A DNA stretch of 64,000 nt, taken from contig NZ_FMDO01000056.1 of assembly GCF_900095305.1 (NCBI RefSeq), positions 27,004-91,003 on the forward strand, read 5' to 3'. This DNA is from Proteiniborus sp. DW1. Lineage in GTDB: Bacteria > Bacillota > Clostridia > Tissierellales > Proteiniboraceae. The translations under genes were made by a program, and so were the position numbers. Below, in pieces: positions 17,509-26,260 of the stretch; positions within the stretch are counted from its first letter, which is position 1; each line of letters begins with the position of its first letter. Below the pieces are notes generated by a model. That model was not told the origin of the DNA, did no database searches, and saw only the letters and a program-made list of their open reading frames with translations.

Positions 17509-18528
17509 TCATAAACTTTCTGAATAATATAATATTAGTAAGCTTCTAAATGTCAAATCACATATCCGCCTTTTTCTAGACTTCCAGTCTTTTTCTAAGG
17601 CTAAGCCAATATAGGTACCCCATTTTGTAAAATAATAATGGCTCAATTTTTTATCAAATACTCCCTCATTTTCTATTAAAAGATTGCTAAGAAAATTAAC
17701 TTGTTCTTTAAGCTCTGTAATATGCTTTACTACACCAAGCCTTGATAATAATTCCATTCTATGAAACCATATCATCCAGTCATTATCTTTTAGGGTACTA
17801 ATACACGGATTAAAATCATGCATACAGAATGATGCAGGAGCAATTAGTTGATGTCCTTTTAATACTAGTATGTCCGGAATAGGCGATAATTTTATTAGAT
17901 GTCTTATTGAGGAAGCAATCATTTCTTCATTTTCTCTATTTCTCCAACTCTTTGTAAATGCTAGTAGTCTAAGGTCGTATATGCTTGGCCATATTACCCC
18001 ATCCCTAAAAACTAATTTATTCTTATATTGTTTTGTAATATCATCAATCTTATCTACAGTAAGTACAAACTTAAACTTATCTAATGAAGATTCTATTTGC
18101 TTCTTAATAAATCCTCTATTTTCTACACCAGCATAAGCAAATATAGTTGCTCTAATCAATTGGGATCCCCCGAAGCCTTTTTCATCTAATATTTTCCCTA
18201 CATTAAATAAGCAGCCCTTGTCAAATGTTTCTTCTCTTTTTTCTAGCTCATTTAGCATTTTAATGATTTGTGGATGCTTTAATGATAAGCCCTTTTCTGA
18301 TAATACCCTTATTGCAGTTTCAACTCCATTTTCACTATGAAAATCCTCATCTATCCATCCTTCAGAGTTTTGCTTCTCTAAAAACTCCATTACTAGCTTG
18401 TCTTCTAATATTTGCTTTTGCAAACTATTTTCTTCATGTAAACACATTTCATTAAAAACTTCTTTTCTTACCCTATATATTATAGAAGGGCAAGCATTAG
18501 CTAGTAAAAAATCAGTTGTTTTTTTCAT
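17509..18528 (-). CDS. Hypothetical protein, possibly alpha/alpha-toroid (prenyltransferase-like)
   Basis: A 339-residue soluble protein. The start at 18526-18528 is chosen because GGAGGAAAAAGG precedes this ATG, whereas an ATG 33 bases upstream has no ribosome site. Regularly spaced helices and phrases such as VMEFLEKQNSEGW and DGVIWPSIYDLRLLAF resemble the repeat units of terpenoid-cyclase/prenyltransferase toroids, and similar clostridial proteins carry that label. No catalytic motif is visible. Monocistronic. Confidence 0.7.
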   Translation of the reverse strand: MKKTTDFLLANACPSIIYRVRKEVFNEMCLHEENSLQKQILEDKLVMEFLEKQNSEGWIDEDFHSENGVETAIRVLSEKGLSLKHPQIIKMLNELEKREETFDKGCLFNVGKILDEKGFGGSQLIRATIFAYAGVENRGFIKKQIESSLDKFKFVLTVDKIDDITKQYKNKLVFRDGVIWPSIYDLRLLAFTKSWRNRENEEMIASSIRHLIKLSPIPDILVLKGHQLIAPASFCMHDFNPCISTLKDNDWMIWFHRMELLSRLGVVKHITELKEQVNFLSNLLIENEGVFDKKLSHYYFTKWGTYIGLALEKDWKSRKRRICDLTFRSLLILYYSESL

Positions 18529-18725
18529 CCTTTTTCCTCCTATATTCAATACTCCAAGCATTTCTTAAAGATTTAATAAAGCTTTTAACATCTTAAAATG
18601 ACTTAATTCAATGAATTTCCATATTCATACAAACATAAGCTTTACAGCGAGAACTAATAGCCTAGTGGAGTTTAATATTGAAGTATCTAGCATCCAAGAT
18701 AATATACCAGCAAATTACAATTTGT

Positions 18726-20096
18726 CTATCTTAAAAAGTATTTTATCTTTTTAAGACCATTCTTGACATTTGGATATCTCAATGGAATATCAAAACGAGT
18801 TGTCTGTTTAAGAATACTCTTCTTATGAGAAAAAGTATCGAAGCTTCCTTTCCCATGATAAGCTCCTATCCCGCTGTTTCCTACTCCTCCAAATGGTAAA
18901 TATGGAGACACTAAATGATAAATCGTATCATTGATACAACCGCCACCAAAAGAAATACTTTTCAGAACTTTTTGTTCCACAATAGAACTTTCTGTAAACA
19001 GATATAGGGCCAATGGATTAGGATGATTATGAATCCCATTAATAACATCAGAAATATGGCTATACTCAAGAATTGGAAGGATTGGCCCAAATATTTCTTC
19101 CTGCATTATGGTATCCTCCCAAGTAATGTCTGTTAGAACTGTCGGTTCAATCACTAAATTCGCCTTATCACTTTCCCCACCAATTGAGATTTTTCCCTCA
19201 TTCAGAAAAGTATTCAACCTGTCAAAGTGTTTTTGACTTACAATATGGGTATAATTTAGATTATTTATTGGACACTCTCCATAAAGTTCTCTAATAGCCT
19301 CCTTTAACTCCTTTAAAAACTCATCTCGAATATTATGATGTAGGTAGACATAATCCGGTGCTACACAGGTTTGACCCGCATTTAAAAACTTTCCCCAGGC
19401 AATCCGTTTAGCAGCTAGCTTAATCTTTGCATCTTCATGGACAATACATGGACTTTTCCCTCCAAGTTCTAATGTAATAGGAGTCAAGTGCTTTGCGGAT
19501 GCCTCCATAACAATTTTCCCAACAGATACACCGCCGGTGAAGAAGATAGTATCATATTTCTCCTGTAAAAGCGCCTGACTTGTTTCAACACCGCCCTGAA
19601 CTACTGCAATATATTCCTCTGGGTATAGTTCTCTAATTAGCTGTTCCAAAGCTTCAGAAGTTCTAGGAGTTAGCTCTGATGGTTTAAGTACAGCACAGTT
19701 TCCTGCAGCAATTGCTCCTATCAAAGGTGCGATTAAAAGTTGAAATGGGTAGTTCCAAGGAGCAATAATCAATGCTACTCCATAAGGTTCAGAATAAATG
19801 TAGCTTGACGAACCAAAAAGTGTAAGAGGTGTTTTTACTCGCTGAGGACTAGCCCATGACCGAATATGCCTTAAAGTAAAGCGAATCTCCTCTAAGATAA
19901 CACCGATTTCCGTCGAATAAGCTTCAAATTCTGATTTATTTAAATCTATTTTTAAGGCATCAATAAACTTGTGTTCATTTCTCTTAATCCCATCCCTTAG
20001 TCTTTGCAATGCACTGATACGATAATCAATATCTTTTGTTTTTCCCGTACGAAAAAATTTTTTTTGATTGCTGACAAGAGCATGATAATTTTCCAT
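18726..20096 (-). CDS. Aldehyde dehydrogenase (class 3, YwdH-like)
   Basis: A 456-residue NAD(P)-dependent aldehyde dehydrogenase that oxidises aldehydes to carboxylates. The NAD-loop PWNYPFQLLI, the catalytic Glu in LELGGKSP, the catalytic Cys in FLNAGQTCVAPDY (near 244) and the EEIFGPILP motif are all present. The C-terminal 20 residues are hydrophobic/basic, as in membrane-associated class 3 fatty-aldehyde enzymes. Monocistronic with an AGGAG site. Substrate unknown. Confidence 0.92.
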   Translation of the reverse strand: MENYHALVSNQKKFFRTGKTKDIDYRISALQRLRDGIKRNEHKFIDALKIDLNKSEFEAYSTEIGVILEEIRFTLRHIRSWASPQRVKTPLTLFGSSSYIYSEPYGVALIIAPWNYPFQLLIAPLIGAIAAGNCAVLKPSELTPRTSEALEQLIRELYPEEYIAVVQGGVETSQALLQEKYDTIFFTGGVSVGKIVMEASAKHLTPITLELGGKSPCIVHEDAKIKLAAKRIAWGKFLNAGQTCVAPDYVYLHHNIRDEFLKELKEAIRELYGECPINNLNYTHIVSQKHFDRLNTFLNEGKISIGGESDKANLVIEPTVLTDITWEDTIMQEEIFGPILPILEYSHISDVINGIHNHPNPLALYLFTESSIVEQKVLKSISFGGGCINDTIYHLVSPYLPFGGVGNSGIGAYHGKGSFDTFSHKKSILKQTTRFDIPLRYPNVKNGLKKIKYFLR

Positions 20097-20299
20097 GGTT
20101 ACTCCTCCTACATGCTTTAATAACTAATCTTTTATTATTAAAAATTCTTTCGTTTTGTTTTGGCTATATAAATTACTTTTACAACATTCCCCACTTCTGA
20201 TACTCAATTTCTTCTAGCAACCTCCAATGTTTTGCTGCTATAAAACCTTCTTATACGGCGCAATCATGCCTTCATTCATTTTGTTTCCTATTTTGACCT

Positions 20300-20986
20300 T
20301 TAGCAAGGATACTCGGAAATATTAACAATACGACTTTTATACTTTAGAACTGCTCTAAATCTGTCAATCATATCATTTAGCTGCTTATCGTCCTTAGCAT
20401 AATCCGTAACTATAACTACATCTCCACCCTTTTCATCCTGACTGGAAGTAACAGCACTAACCGGAAGATACTTTGCAGTTACAGTATAATTTGGAATAGT
20501 TTCATATATATCATGCTCTATGCTCCAGCACACATATTCAAAAAACTTTTTCGCTTCTTTTCGTCCATTTTCAGTCAGGAGGTCATCCATATCCGCAGAC
20601 AGCCCCTTAATATACTTCATACCAAGATCTTGGCAGTTATCCTGAATATACTTATGTGCAGTAACATCATAAAAATGCTTAGAAGTAGTGATCTGAGTAA
20701 CAAATTTACCTGATAAATTGAGGCCAGATGTTTTTAGAAGTTCAATAAACCGATGCAGCTGACTTGGTGCAATGAAGGTGTAAACAGGATAAGAAAAAAT
20801 AATTAGATCTACATCTGTTATTACGTCAGATACAGCTGAAAAGTCTTTTTCAAAGGATTTAATGTAGCGACCAACATGGAGAAAATGAAATTTATGCTCT
20901 GGAAAGTTCTTTTCCAGATACAATGAAGTTTGCAATGTAATACTATAGTCACCCTTAGGACTTCCGTTCAAAACTAAAACTTTCAT
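20300..20986 (-). CDS. Flavodoxin-like NAD(P)H-dependent FMN reductase family protein
   Basis: A 228-residue flavoprotein. The N-terminus VLVLNGSPKGDYSITLQTSLYL is the FMN phosphate loop, and SYPVYTFIAPSQLHRFIELL is the second FMN-contact region. Related proteins reduce flavins, quinones or nitro compounds. The C-terminal 60 residues have no strong match by eye. It stands alone, 200 bp behind the aldehyde dehydrogenase. Confidence 0.8.
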   Translation of the reverse strand: MKVLVLNGSPKGDYSITLQTSLYLEKNFPEHKFHFLHVGRYIKSFEKDFSAVSDVITDVDLIIFSYPVYTFIAPSQLHRFIELLKTSGLNLSGKFVTQITTSKHFYDVTAHKYIQDNCQDLGMKYIKGLSADMDDLLTENGRKEAKKFFEYVCWSIEHDIYETIPNYTVTAKYLPVSAVTSSQDEKGGDVVIVTDYAKDDKQLNDMIDRFRAVLKYKSRIVNISEYPC

Positions 20987-21411
20987 ACTTTGCCACCCAT
21001 GCTTTCTTTTACTTTGATAATTTTCTAAAACTGTACAATTTAATGAAATATCTTTAAACTGTCACTCTTATCATTTTTTGACTATATAGATAAGTAATCG
21101 CTAATAATAAAACAATGATAAAGTGGCAATTTAAACATATTCTAAATATAGAATATCATTAAAAAAGCAATTGTTAAATACTAACTTTAATTTATATTTT
21201 ATGTAATCTATCTCATCATAAATTTACATATTTCCTAGCCTTTAAATATGAAAAAACAAGGATTTATCTACTCACTTTATCTATCTTTGCTCTAAAAGGC
21301 TCTCTTGATATATTTCAATAATTTTATATCAGCTCTATAAGAAATGTTGGGGGACATGATATATTTACTTTAACATTTTATTTTTTACATACTTAATCAA
21401 AGATTGCTCCT
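20987..21411. other. Gene-free stretch
   Basis: About 425 AT-rich bases between the flavoprotein start and thiE. No credible frame, repeat or structured RNA seen. Confidence 0.5.
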
Positions 21412-22143
21412 TCACCTGTTTTTGCTTAAATCTTTATGTCCAACTGAAGCATAGAGTTTCCATGTTCTTACCAGATTAGCAGCTGCCTGTTTTGGATCGT
21501 CAGCCTCAGACACAGCAGACACAACAAAGAATCCACTAACTCCTGTCTGTGCAAGAGGAGGTATATCAACAAGTTTAACACCACCACCGACTACCACCGG
21601 AATTGGGCTGAGTTTAGCAATCTTTGAAATTTCGTCAAAACTTCTGGTGATCACTTTTCCATCTAAGTCAAGGCCACAATCTGGCTTTGTTCTTGTTTTA
21701 TGCAAAGGTCCGACGCCTAAATAGTCAATCAGAGAAACATCCACTGTCCTAATATACTCAAATATTTCATGAGTTCTAGCTGATAAACCAATAATTGAAT
21801 CTTCGCCTAAGTATTCTCGACAAACTTCCACTGGAATATCTGCTTGTCCAACATGGATTCCATCAACCCTTATCCCCTGTTTTCTCGCCGCCAAAATAAC
21901 GTCCAAACGGTCATCTACCAGCAAGGTTACCTCTTCAGATTTACCAGCATGAGCAATTACCTCCGAGGCTTGACGGGTAAATTCAATCATTTCCTGAGCA
22001 GTGGCAATCTTCGAACGGATTTGTACACATGTAAATCCGGCTTCAACCGCATCCTTAATGATTGTCGCAACAGGTCGACCTTTCGTATTCTCAGGACCCA
22101 CAACCAAATATGCTGATATATCTAATTTTTTTCTGATGCACAT
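21412..22143 (-). CDS. thiE: Thiamine-phosphate synthase
   Basis: A 243-residue TIM barrel that joins hydroxymethylpyrimidine-PP and thiazole-phosphate to thiamine phosphate. Signature pieces are VQIRSK, LVDDRLDV, GIHVGQADIP, IIGLSARTHE, DYLGVGPLHKTRTKP and PVVVGGG. The protein is about 30 residues longer than the usual 210, mainly at the C-terminus. It follows thiM in the same direction after 186 bp; a GGGAGG site precedes the ATG. No other thiamine synthesis genes lie nearby, suggesting salvage. Confidence 0.93.
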   Translation of the reverse strand: MCIRKKLDISAYLVVGPENTKGRPVATIIKDAVEAGFTCVQIRSKIATAQEMIEFTRQASEVIAHAGKSEEVTLLVDDRLDVILAARKQGIRVDGIHVGQADIPVEVCREYLGEDSIIGLSARTHEIFEYIRTVDVSLIDYLGVGPLHKTRTKPDCGLDLDGKVITRSFDEISKIAKLSPIPVVVGGGVKLVDIPPLAQTGVSGFFVVSAVSEADDPKQAAANLVRTWKLYASVGHKDLSKNR

Positions 22144-22329
22144 TATTCTTCCCTCCCTAGTTATCGTAGACTCTTCTTCCTACTTGTCTCCCACTTTTGT
22201 AAGCATAAAATTGTATGATAAGGTAAATCCGAATCACGAGACTTATTATATGATTTCTGCTATTCTAATTACATATTATTCACCTATATCGAAAGGTGCT
22301 ATAGCAACAACAATTAGAGCGTTTGTAGA

Positions 22330-23166
22330 TTAAACCTCCTCAATTTCAAATGGATTGTTAGCAATGTCCTCTGCACTTGCTTTATACAGTTCGTCGAGAA
22401 AATGAATCTGAAAACTTCCGGGCCCGTCCACATTTTTTTCAGCTCGGCTTCCCGCTAAATTGAACACCGCAGTACCAGTAAGTGCCGCAATAAACGGCGA
22501 TGCAGCAGTTGCATATACTGCTATAACTCCACCCAATGAACAACCTGCCCCAGTTATTTTCTCCATAAAATGAGACCCTCCATGAGAAAAGACTATAACG
22601 GAACCATCGGTTATTAAGTCCGTTTTACCTGACACAGCAACAGCTCCACCTGTCCACTTGGCTAGCTCAACAGCCGCAATCTTTGCAGCGCTTACCGAAT
22701 CTGTAGAATCAACACCACGAACATTGGATAGGTCTGTACCACCATCTAATCCCCATAAACCAGCCAATGCTAGAATTTCCGAAGCATTTCCTCTGATTAC
22801 AGTAGGCTTGTACTCTTTTAACTGCCTTAACAGCTGAGTTCTAAGGGAACCAATACCTACTGCTACCGGATCCAGTACCCATGGCTTCCCAGCTTCATGC
22901 AATACTTTTGTAGTATAAGGTAAAGTCTGCTCATAAACCGGTAGAAGTGTACCAACATTTATATAAGTGGCTTCACCAGCCTTCGCTATAAATTCACCCT
23001 CATCAGGTAAGTAAACCATAGCAGCTGATCCTCCCACAGCAAGCTGCGCGTTAGCGACAAAATTAATTGTTACCGTATTTGTAATGGACCCTACCAGCGG
23101 ATTTGTTCTTCTTACAGTTTCAATTGTCTGAATCATACTGTTTTGAATGTCCTTTTTTTTAATCAT
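22330..23166 (-). CDS. thiM: Hydroxyethylthiazole kinase
   Basis: A 278-residue ribokinase-fold enzyme that phosphorylates the thiazole moiety of thiamine for salvage. Conserved stretches NPLVGSITNTVTINFVAN, VLDPVAVG, RGNASEI, VSGKTDLITDG and the anion-hole ITGAGCSLGG are all present. The leader contains a full TPP aptamer, a terminator and a second half aptamer, so it is controlled by thiamine pyrophosphate. Confidence 0.95.
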   Translation of the reverse strand: MIKKKDIQNSMIQTIETVRRTNPLVGSITNTVTINFVANAQLAVGGSAAMVYLPDEGEFIAKAGEATYINVGTLLPVYEQTLPYTTKVLHEAGKPWVLDPVAVGIGSLRTQLLRQLKEYKPTVIRGNASEILALAGLWGLDGGTDLSNVRGVDSTDSVSAAKIAAVELAKWTGGAVAVSGKTDLITDGSVIVFSHGGSHFMEKITGAGCSLGGVIAVYATAASPFIAALTGTAVFNLAGSRAEKNVDGPGSFQIHFLDELYKASAEDIANNPFEIEEV

Positions 23167-23221
23167 TTAATACTCTCCCCTTTATTGATATTATCACACT
23201 ACCGCTAAGCCTCAGATTTTA

Positions 23222-23262
23222 TCTTCCCAATTCATATGAGTTCTCCCTCAACATGTTCAGTT
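23222..23262 (-). promoter_or_regulatory. Truncated second TPP aptamer (5' half only)
   Basis: On the minus strand GGGAGAACTCATATGA followed by AAGATAAAATCTGAG reproduces the 5' arm of a TPP riboswitch, but the CCCTTTGAACCTG and AGGGA 3' arms are missing. It sits between the terminator of the complete riboswitch and thiM. Confidence 0.6.
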
Positions 23263-23267
23263 TTTAA

Positions 23268-23306
23268 TAAAAAAAAAAGTGCTCTCCATTGGTAAGGAAA
23301 GCACTT
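23268..23306 (-). terminator. Riboswitch terminator before thiM
   Basis: Stem 23277-23287 with 23296-23306 (one mismatch), followed on the minus strand by ten T. Located between the full TPP aptamer and thiM, it is the likely expression platform. Confidence 0.85.
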
Positions 23307-23367
23307 ATTAACATAATATAATAACTATAATATAATAATTATAATAATAATATTATTGATAATAAAT

Positions 23368-23450
23368 TGCTTCCCTACACCAGTATTAACTGACAGGTTC
23401 AAAGGGTCAGGTTTTACCTTCTCAACTCAAATGAGTCCCCCCACAATTTC
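23368..23450 (-). promoter_or_regulatory. TPP riboswitch (THI element)
   Basis: The minus strand shows the conserved aptamer: GGGGGGACTC, GAGTTGAGAAGG, GACCCTTTGAACCTG and the closing TGGTGTAGGGAAGC. An upstream TTGACA (23480-23485) with a 17-base spacer to TACCGT gives a promoter. Binding of thiamine pyrophosphate should promote termination before thiM. Confidence 0.95.
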
Positions 23451-23499
23451 ATTTATACGGTATCACTTATAACCTTTTGTGTCAAGTCCCATCTAAATT

Positions 23500-23534
23500 A
23501 AAGAGACTTAATCCTTTCGAGGTTAAGTCTCTTT
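23500..23534 (-). terminator. Hairpin terminator downstream of the ABC operon
   Basis: A perfect 12-bp stem (23500-23511 with 23523-23534) flanked by T-rich sequence on both sides. It lies between the end of the transport operon and the thiM promoter. Confidence 0.65.
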
Positions 23535-23572
23535 TACAGTTACGATTTTTGCCAGAAAATCTAAGCAAACTT

Positions 23573-23790
23573 TCAACTCATTTTAATGTATTCATAACAC
23601 GCCAAATATCCATTGTCATAAGTAAATTCCTTTATGGACTCAGTAGCGTCGTTAAACTCAGTCTTACAGTCGGTAACGGCTTAATTAAGGACTATAGATC
23701 TAGAAGCTGGATTTAATAATTCCTTAGGATACAACTTTGCTTTCTCATAGTTTGTTTTTTTACGTTCAGAGACAATTTTTTCGAAATGAT
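23573..23790 (-). pseudogene. Possible coding remnant with one internal stop
   Basis: Behind the MacB-like ATPase the minus strand can be read as FEKIVSERKKTNYEKAKLYP through LNPASRS, one TAA, then TDCKTEFNDATESIKEF and a terminal CYEYIKMS. The composition is protein-like but matches nothing I recognise, and there is no start. It may be the decayed end of a further operon gene. Confidence 0.35.
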
Positions 23791-23793
23791 TAT

Positions 23794-24486
23794 TTAAAAA
23801 TTTGATGCAAGTAATGCCGAATCGCCTCTTGTAAGTTTACCTTCCTCCATTATATACACAGAATTCCCATATTTTATTGTATCTAGCTCATGTGTTACCA
23901 ATAAAATAGATACTCCTTTTTTTGCAATCTCAGAAAACAGTTCCATAATCTCTATCGTAGTTTTAACATCTAAGTCGCTTGTAGGTTCATCTGCAATTAA
24001 CATAACAGGGTCGTTAATCAAAGCCCTTGCTATAAAAACTCTACGTAACTCTCCACCAGATAGATGTTTCGGAAACATCTCAGATAAATGAGAAATTCCC
24101 AATTGTTCTAGTAAACTTAGTGCTTTTGATGTAGGGTCACCCTCATTTTTATATAAATAAAACGGAAGGCGAACATTATCAAGTACTGTTAAATTTCCTA
24201 AAGCAGTATTTCCTTGTGGCACATACCCAATTTTTGAATTCCGATATAGTGAGATACTTTTATCGCTTAGAGCTAAAATATCCTGTCCATCAACATTAAT
24301 GCTGCCTGAGGTTGGTTTTATTAGTCCTGCAATCATATTTAGCAATGTACTTTTTCCACTTCCTGAGCGTCCAATAATACTAACAAACTCTTCCTTGTCT
24401 ATTGATAGGCTAACATTATCTACTGCAGAAAAACTTGTACTTCCCCGCATATATTTCTTTGTCAAATTTTTTATTGTCAGTACCAT
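23794..24486 (-). CDS. ABC transporter ATPase, MacB/LolD type
   Basis: A 230-residue ATPase with Walker A GRSGSGKST, signature LSGGELRR, Walker B LMIADEPTSDLD and switch His in VTHE. The sequence class is that of ATPases partnering FtsX-like permeases. The FtsX permease ends 2 bp upstream, so the two make one complex. The usual signature LSGGQQQR is modified to LSGGELRR. Confidence 0.9.
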   Translation of the reverse strand: MVLTIKNLTKKYMRGSTSFSAVDNVSLSIDKEEFVSIIGRSGSGKSTLLNMIAGLIKPTSGSINVDGQDILALSDKSISLYRNSKIGYVPQGNTALGNLTVLDNVRLPFYLYKNEGDPTSKALSLLEQLGISHLSEMFPKHLSGGELRRVFIARALINDPVMLIADEPTSDLDVKTTIEIMELFSEIAKKGVSILLVTHELDTIKYGNSVYIMEEGKLTRGDSALLASNF

Positions 24487-24488
24487 GA

Positions 24489-25700
24489 CTATTCACCCTC
24501 TCTCATTGTAAGATAGGTTTCAGCTTTGCTAATCTTAAGCGCTCCATGGATAGAAGCTAAAAGCCCAACTAAAACAGATAATATTAAACTCAATGCTATA
24601 ATAGCTAAAATACTACTATTCTGTGGCTGTAAATAAGGCAGTTGTAATTTGCTACTAATTAAATCACTAAAAGGGAATATAATCAAAGAGGTTAGTATGA
24701 GCCCTATAATCCCTCCAACAATACTCACTAAGACTGACTCTGTTAAAACAACTTCTACAAGCTTTTTTCTAGTAGCACCTAGTATCCTAAGAATGGCAAA
24801 TTCTTTCTTCCTCTCATTCAAAGTTACAGAGAATACAATTAAAATAACTAGTATCCCTAATACCCAAATAACTGCAGTAATTAAATGGATATATGATTCT
24901 AAGCTTCTCAAGCTATCACCTATATTTGATACTATATGTTGAGATATAATAGTATCTACATTAGATACTTTTTGTTTAATCTCCCTTGCAATTAACCTAC
25001 TATCATAAGCTGGGGCAATCTTGATAAATATAGCTGAAACAGATTCTCCTACATTTTCATCAGTAGAAATACTAACACCTACTTCTTTAGCATCTATAAT
25101 TAATTGCTTCATTGTATCCTTGGTCACATAAACAGATCCATCAAGTCCTGTTCCTGTCCTTTTAAGATTTGCAATAATAGGATAATACTTATTAAAAAAC
25201 ATTAAAGTGTTATCCACAAGGGGCAAGACAGCACTACCTATTATCATCTCACCATCCTTAATTGGGTTATTATACACCTTAGTAATCCATGGCTGTATTA
25301 AAAAATCCGTCTCTGGATCAAAAGCAATTATAGGAATTACTGAAGAACAACATGCAGAAGAAAGAGGTGTCATATAAAATTGAGTTGTAACCTTATCGAC
25401 CCCCTCTATCTTTTCAATTTCCTCAGCAATATCTGCACTGAAATAAAAATTGCTTGGTTCCGCTTTTAATAAAATATCCTCAACATTAGAGTCATTTCCT
25501 TCAGGTACAACCATGATATCTGCTCCAAGTCTACTTTGTAAGCTATAGAGCCCATTTTCTAGACTAGCAGCAAGAATTGATCCTCCAAAAAAAACTGATG
25601 TTAGTATTGCAACTACAGCCAAAAGACAAACCGTTCTGAATGGCTTTTGTTTTAAGTTGTTTATTGATAATTTAAAAGTTGTTAAAGGCTTCAATATCAT
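24489..25700 (-). CDS. FtsX-like ABC permease
   Basis: A 403-residue MacB-type permease: an N-terminal membrane helix (about 24-45), a 220-residue extracellular domain, and three C-terminal helices (FtsX domain). The extracellular domain holds a Cys pair in SSACCSSVIPIIAFDPETDF, followed by IQPW. This motif and the neighbouring DUF4418 gene suggest a distinct subfamily of unknown substrate, perhaps metal- or redox-related (inference). Its start overlaps the DUF4418 stop by 4 bp. Confidence 0.87.
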   Translation of the reverse strand: MILKPLTTFKLSINNLKQKPFRTVCLLAVVAILTSVFFGGSILAASLENGLYSLQSRLGADIMVVPEGNDSNVEDILLKAEPSNFYFSADIAEEIEKIEGVDKVTTQFYMTPLSSACCSSVIPIIAFDPETDFLIQPWITKVYNNPIKDGEMIIGSAVLPLVDNTLMFFNKYYPIIANLKRTGTGLDGSVYVTKDTMKQLIIDAKEVGVSISTDENVGESVSAIFIKIAPAYDSRLIAREIKQKVSNVDTIISQHIVSNIGDSLRSLESYIHLITAVIWVLGILVILIVFSVTLNERKKEFAILRILGATRKKLVEVVLTESVLVSIVGGIIGLILTSLIIFPFSDLISSKLQLPYLQPQNSSILAIIALSLILSVLVGLLASIHGALKISKAETYLTMREGE

Positions 25701-26161
25701 ACACTCATCAAATCCTTTTTACTTAATCTATAGAGATAAAATGTATTTAATACACCCATAGCAATCACTAAACCACTAAGTATCGTTAATGCTGGAAGTG
25801 TTCCTATTAAGCACATCATACCTGCTTTTTTACAAACACCAATCAATGTCTTTGGAATCAAAAAAGCTAGCACTCCATTTAATGCAGCTGCAATACTTAG
25901 TCCAATTCTAACTTGATTAGATCCTAAAATAAAATGTAGCACCCCCAAAATTGCAATTAAAATACCTATTCCCAATTCTGCACGTGCAGTCCAGAAGCAT
26001 CTCATTTTAGGTTGCATAACACCTTCTTGAATTTCTTTACCTATTTCCCTTCCGGTTTCTTCCACCTGCATGCCACAAACAGGGAATATTATAATAGGTC
26101 CAAATGCAATTAGTAACCCTAAAATCATTAGAATAATACCGTTTAAAAGTCTGTTCTTCAC
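25697..26161 (-). CDS. DUF4418 membrane protein
   Basis: A 154-residue protein with four membrane segments. CGMQVEETG after helix 1 and the MRCFWTARAELGIGI segment before helix 2 are the family features. Function is unknown; family members usually accompany an FtsX/MacB ABC pair, exactly as here. It overlaps the permease gene by 4 bp. Confidence 0.8.
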   Translation of the reverse strand: MKNRLLNGIILMILGLLIAFGPIIIFPVCGMQVEETGREIGKEIQEGVMQPKMRCFWTARAELGIGILIAILGVLHFILGSNQVRIGLSIAAALNGVLAFLIPKTLIGVCKKAGMMCLIGTLPALTILSGLVIAMGVLNTFYLYRLSKKDLMSV

Positions 26162-26216
26162 GCTATCACCTTTCTCAACTAATACTCTTTAACACTTGTA
26201 ATATAAAAGTATTTAA

Positions 26217-26248
26217 AGCTAATCCTCGCAATAAAGTAAGGATTAGCC
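26217..26248 (-). terminator. Intercistronic hairpin after the binding-protein gene
   Basis: A 10-bp stem (26217-26226 with 26239-26248, one wobble) followed by TTTAAATACTTTT on the minus strand. It sits in the 99-bp gap between the substrate-binding protein and DUF4418 and may partly terminate or protect the upstream message. Confidence 0.55.
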
Positions 26249-26260
26249 TCTATATTTTAA

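Noticed and set aside
23477..23716. Plus-strand frame of 79 codons behind the TPP riboswitch
   Set aside because: Starts inside the thiM promoter, spans the terminator hairpin, has no ribosome site; the opposite strand looks more protein-like.
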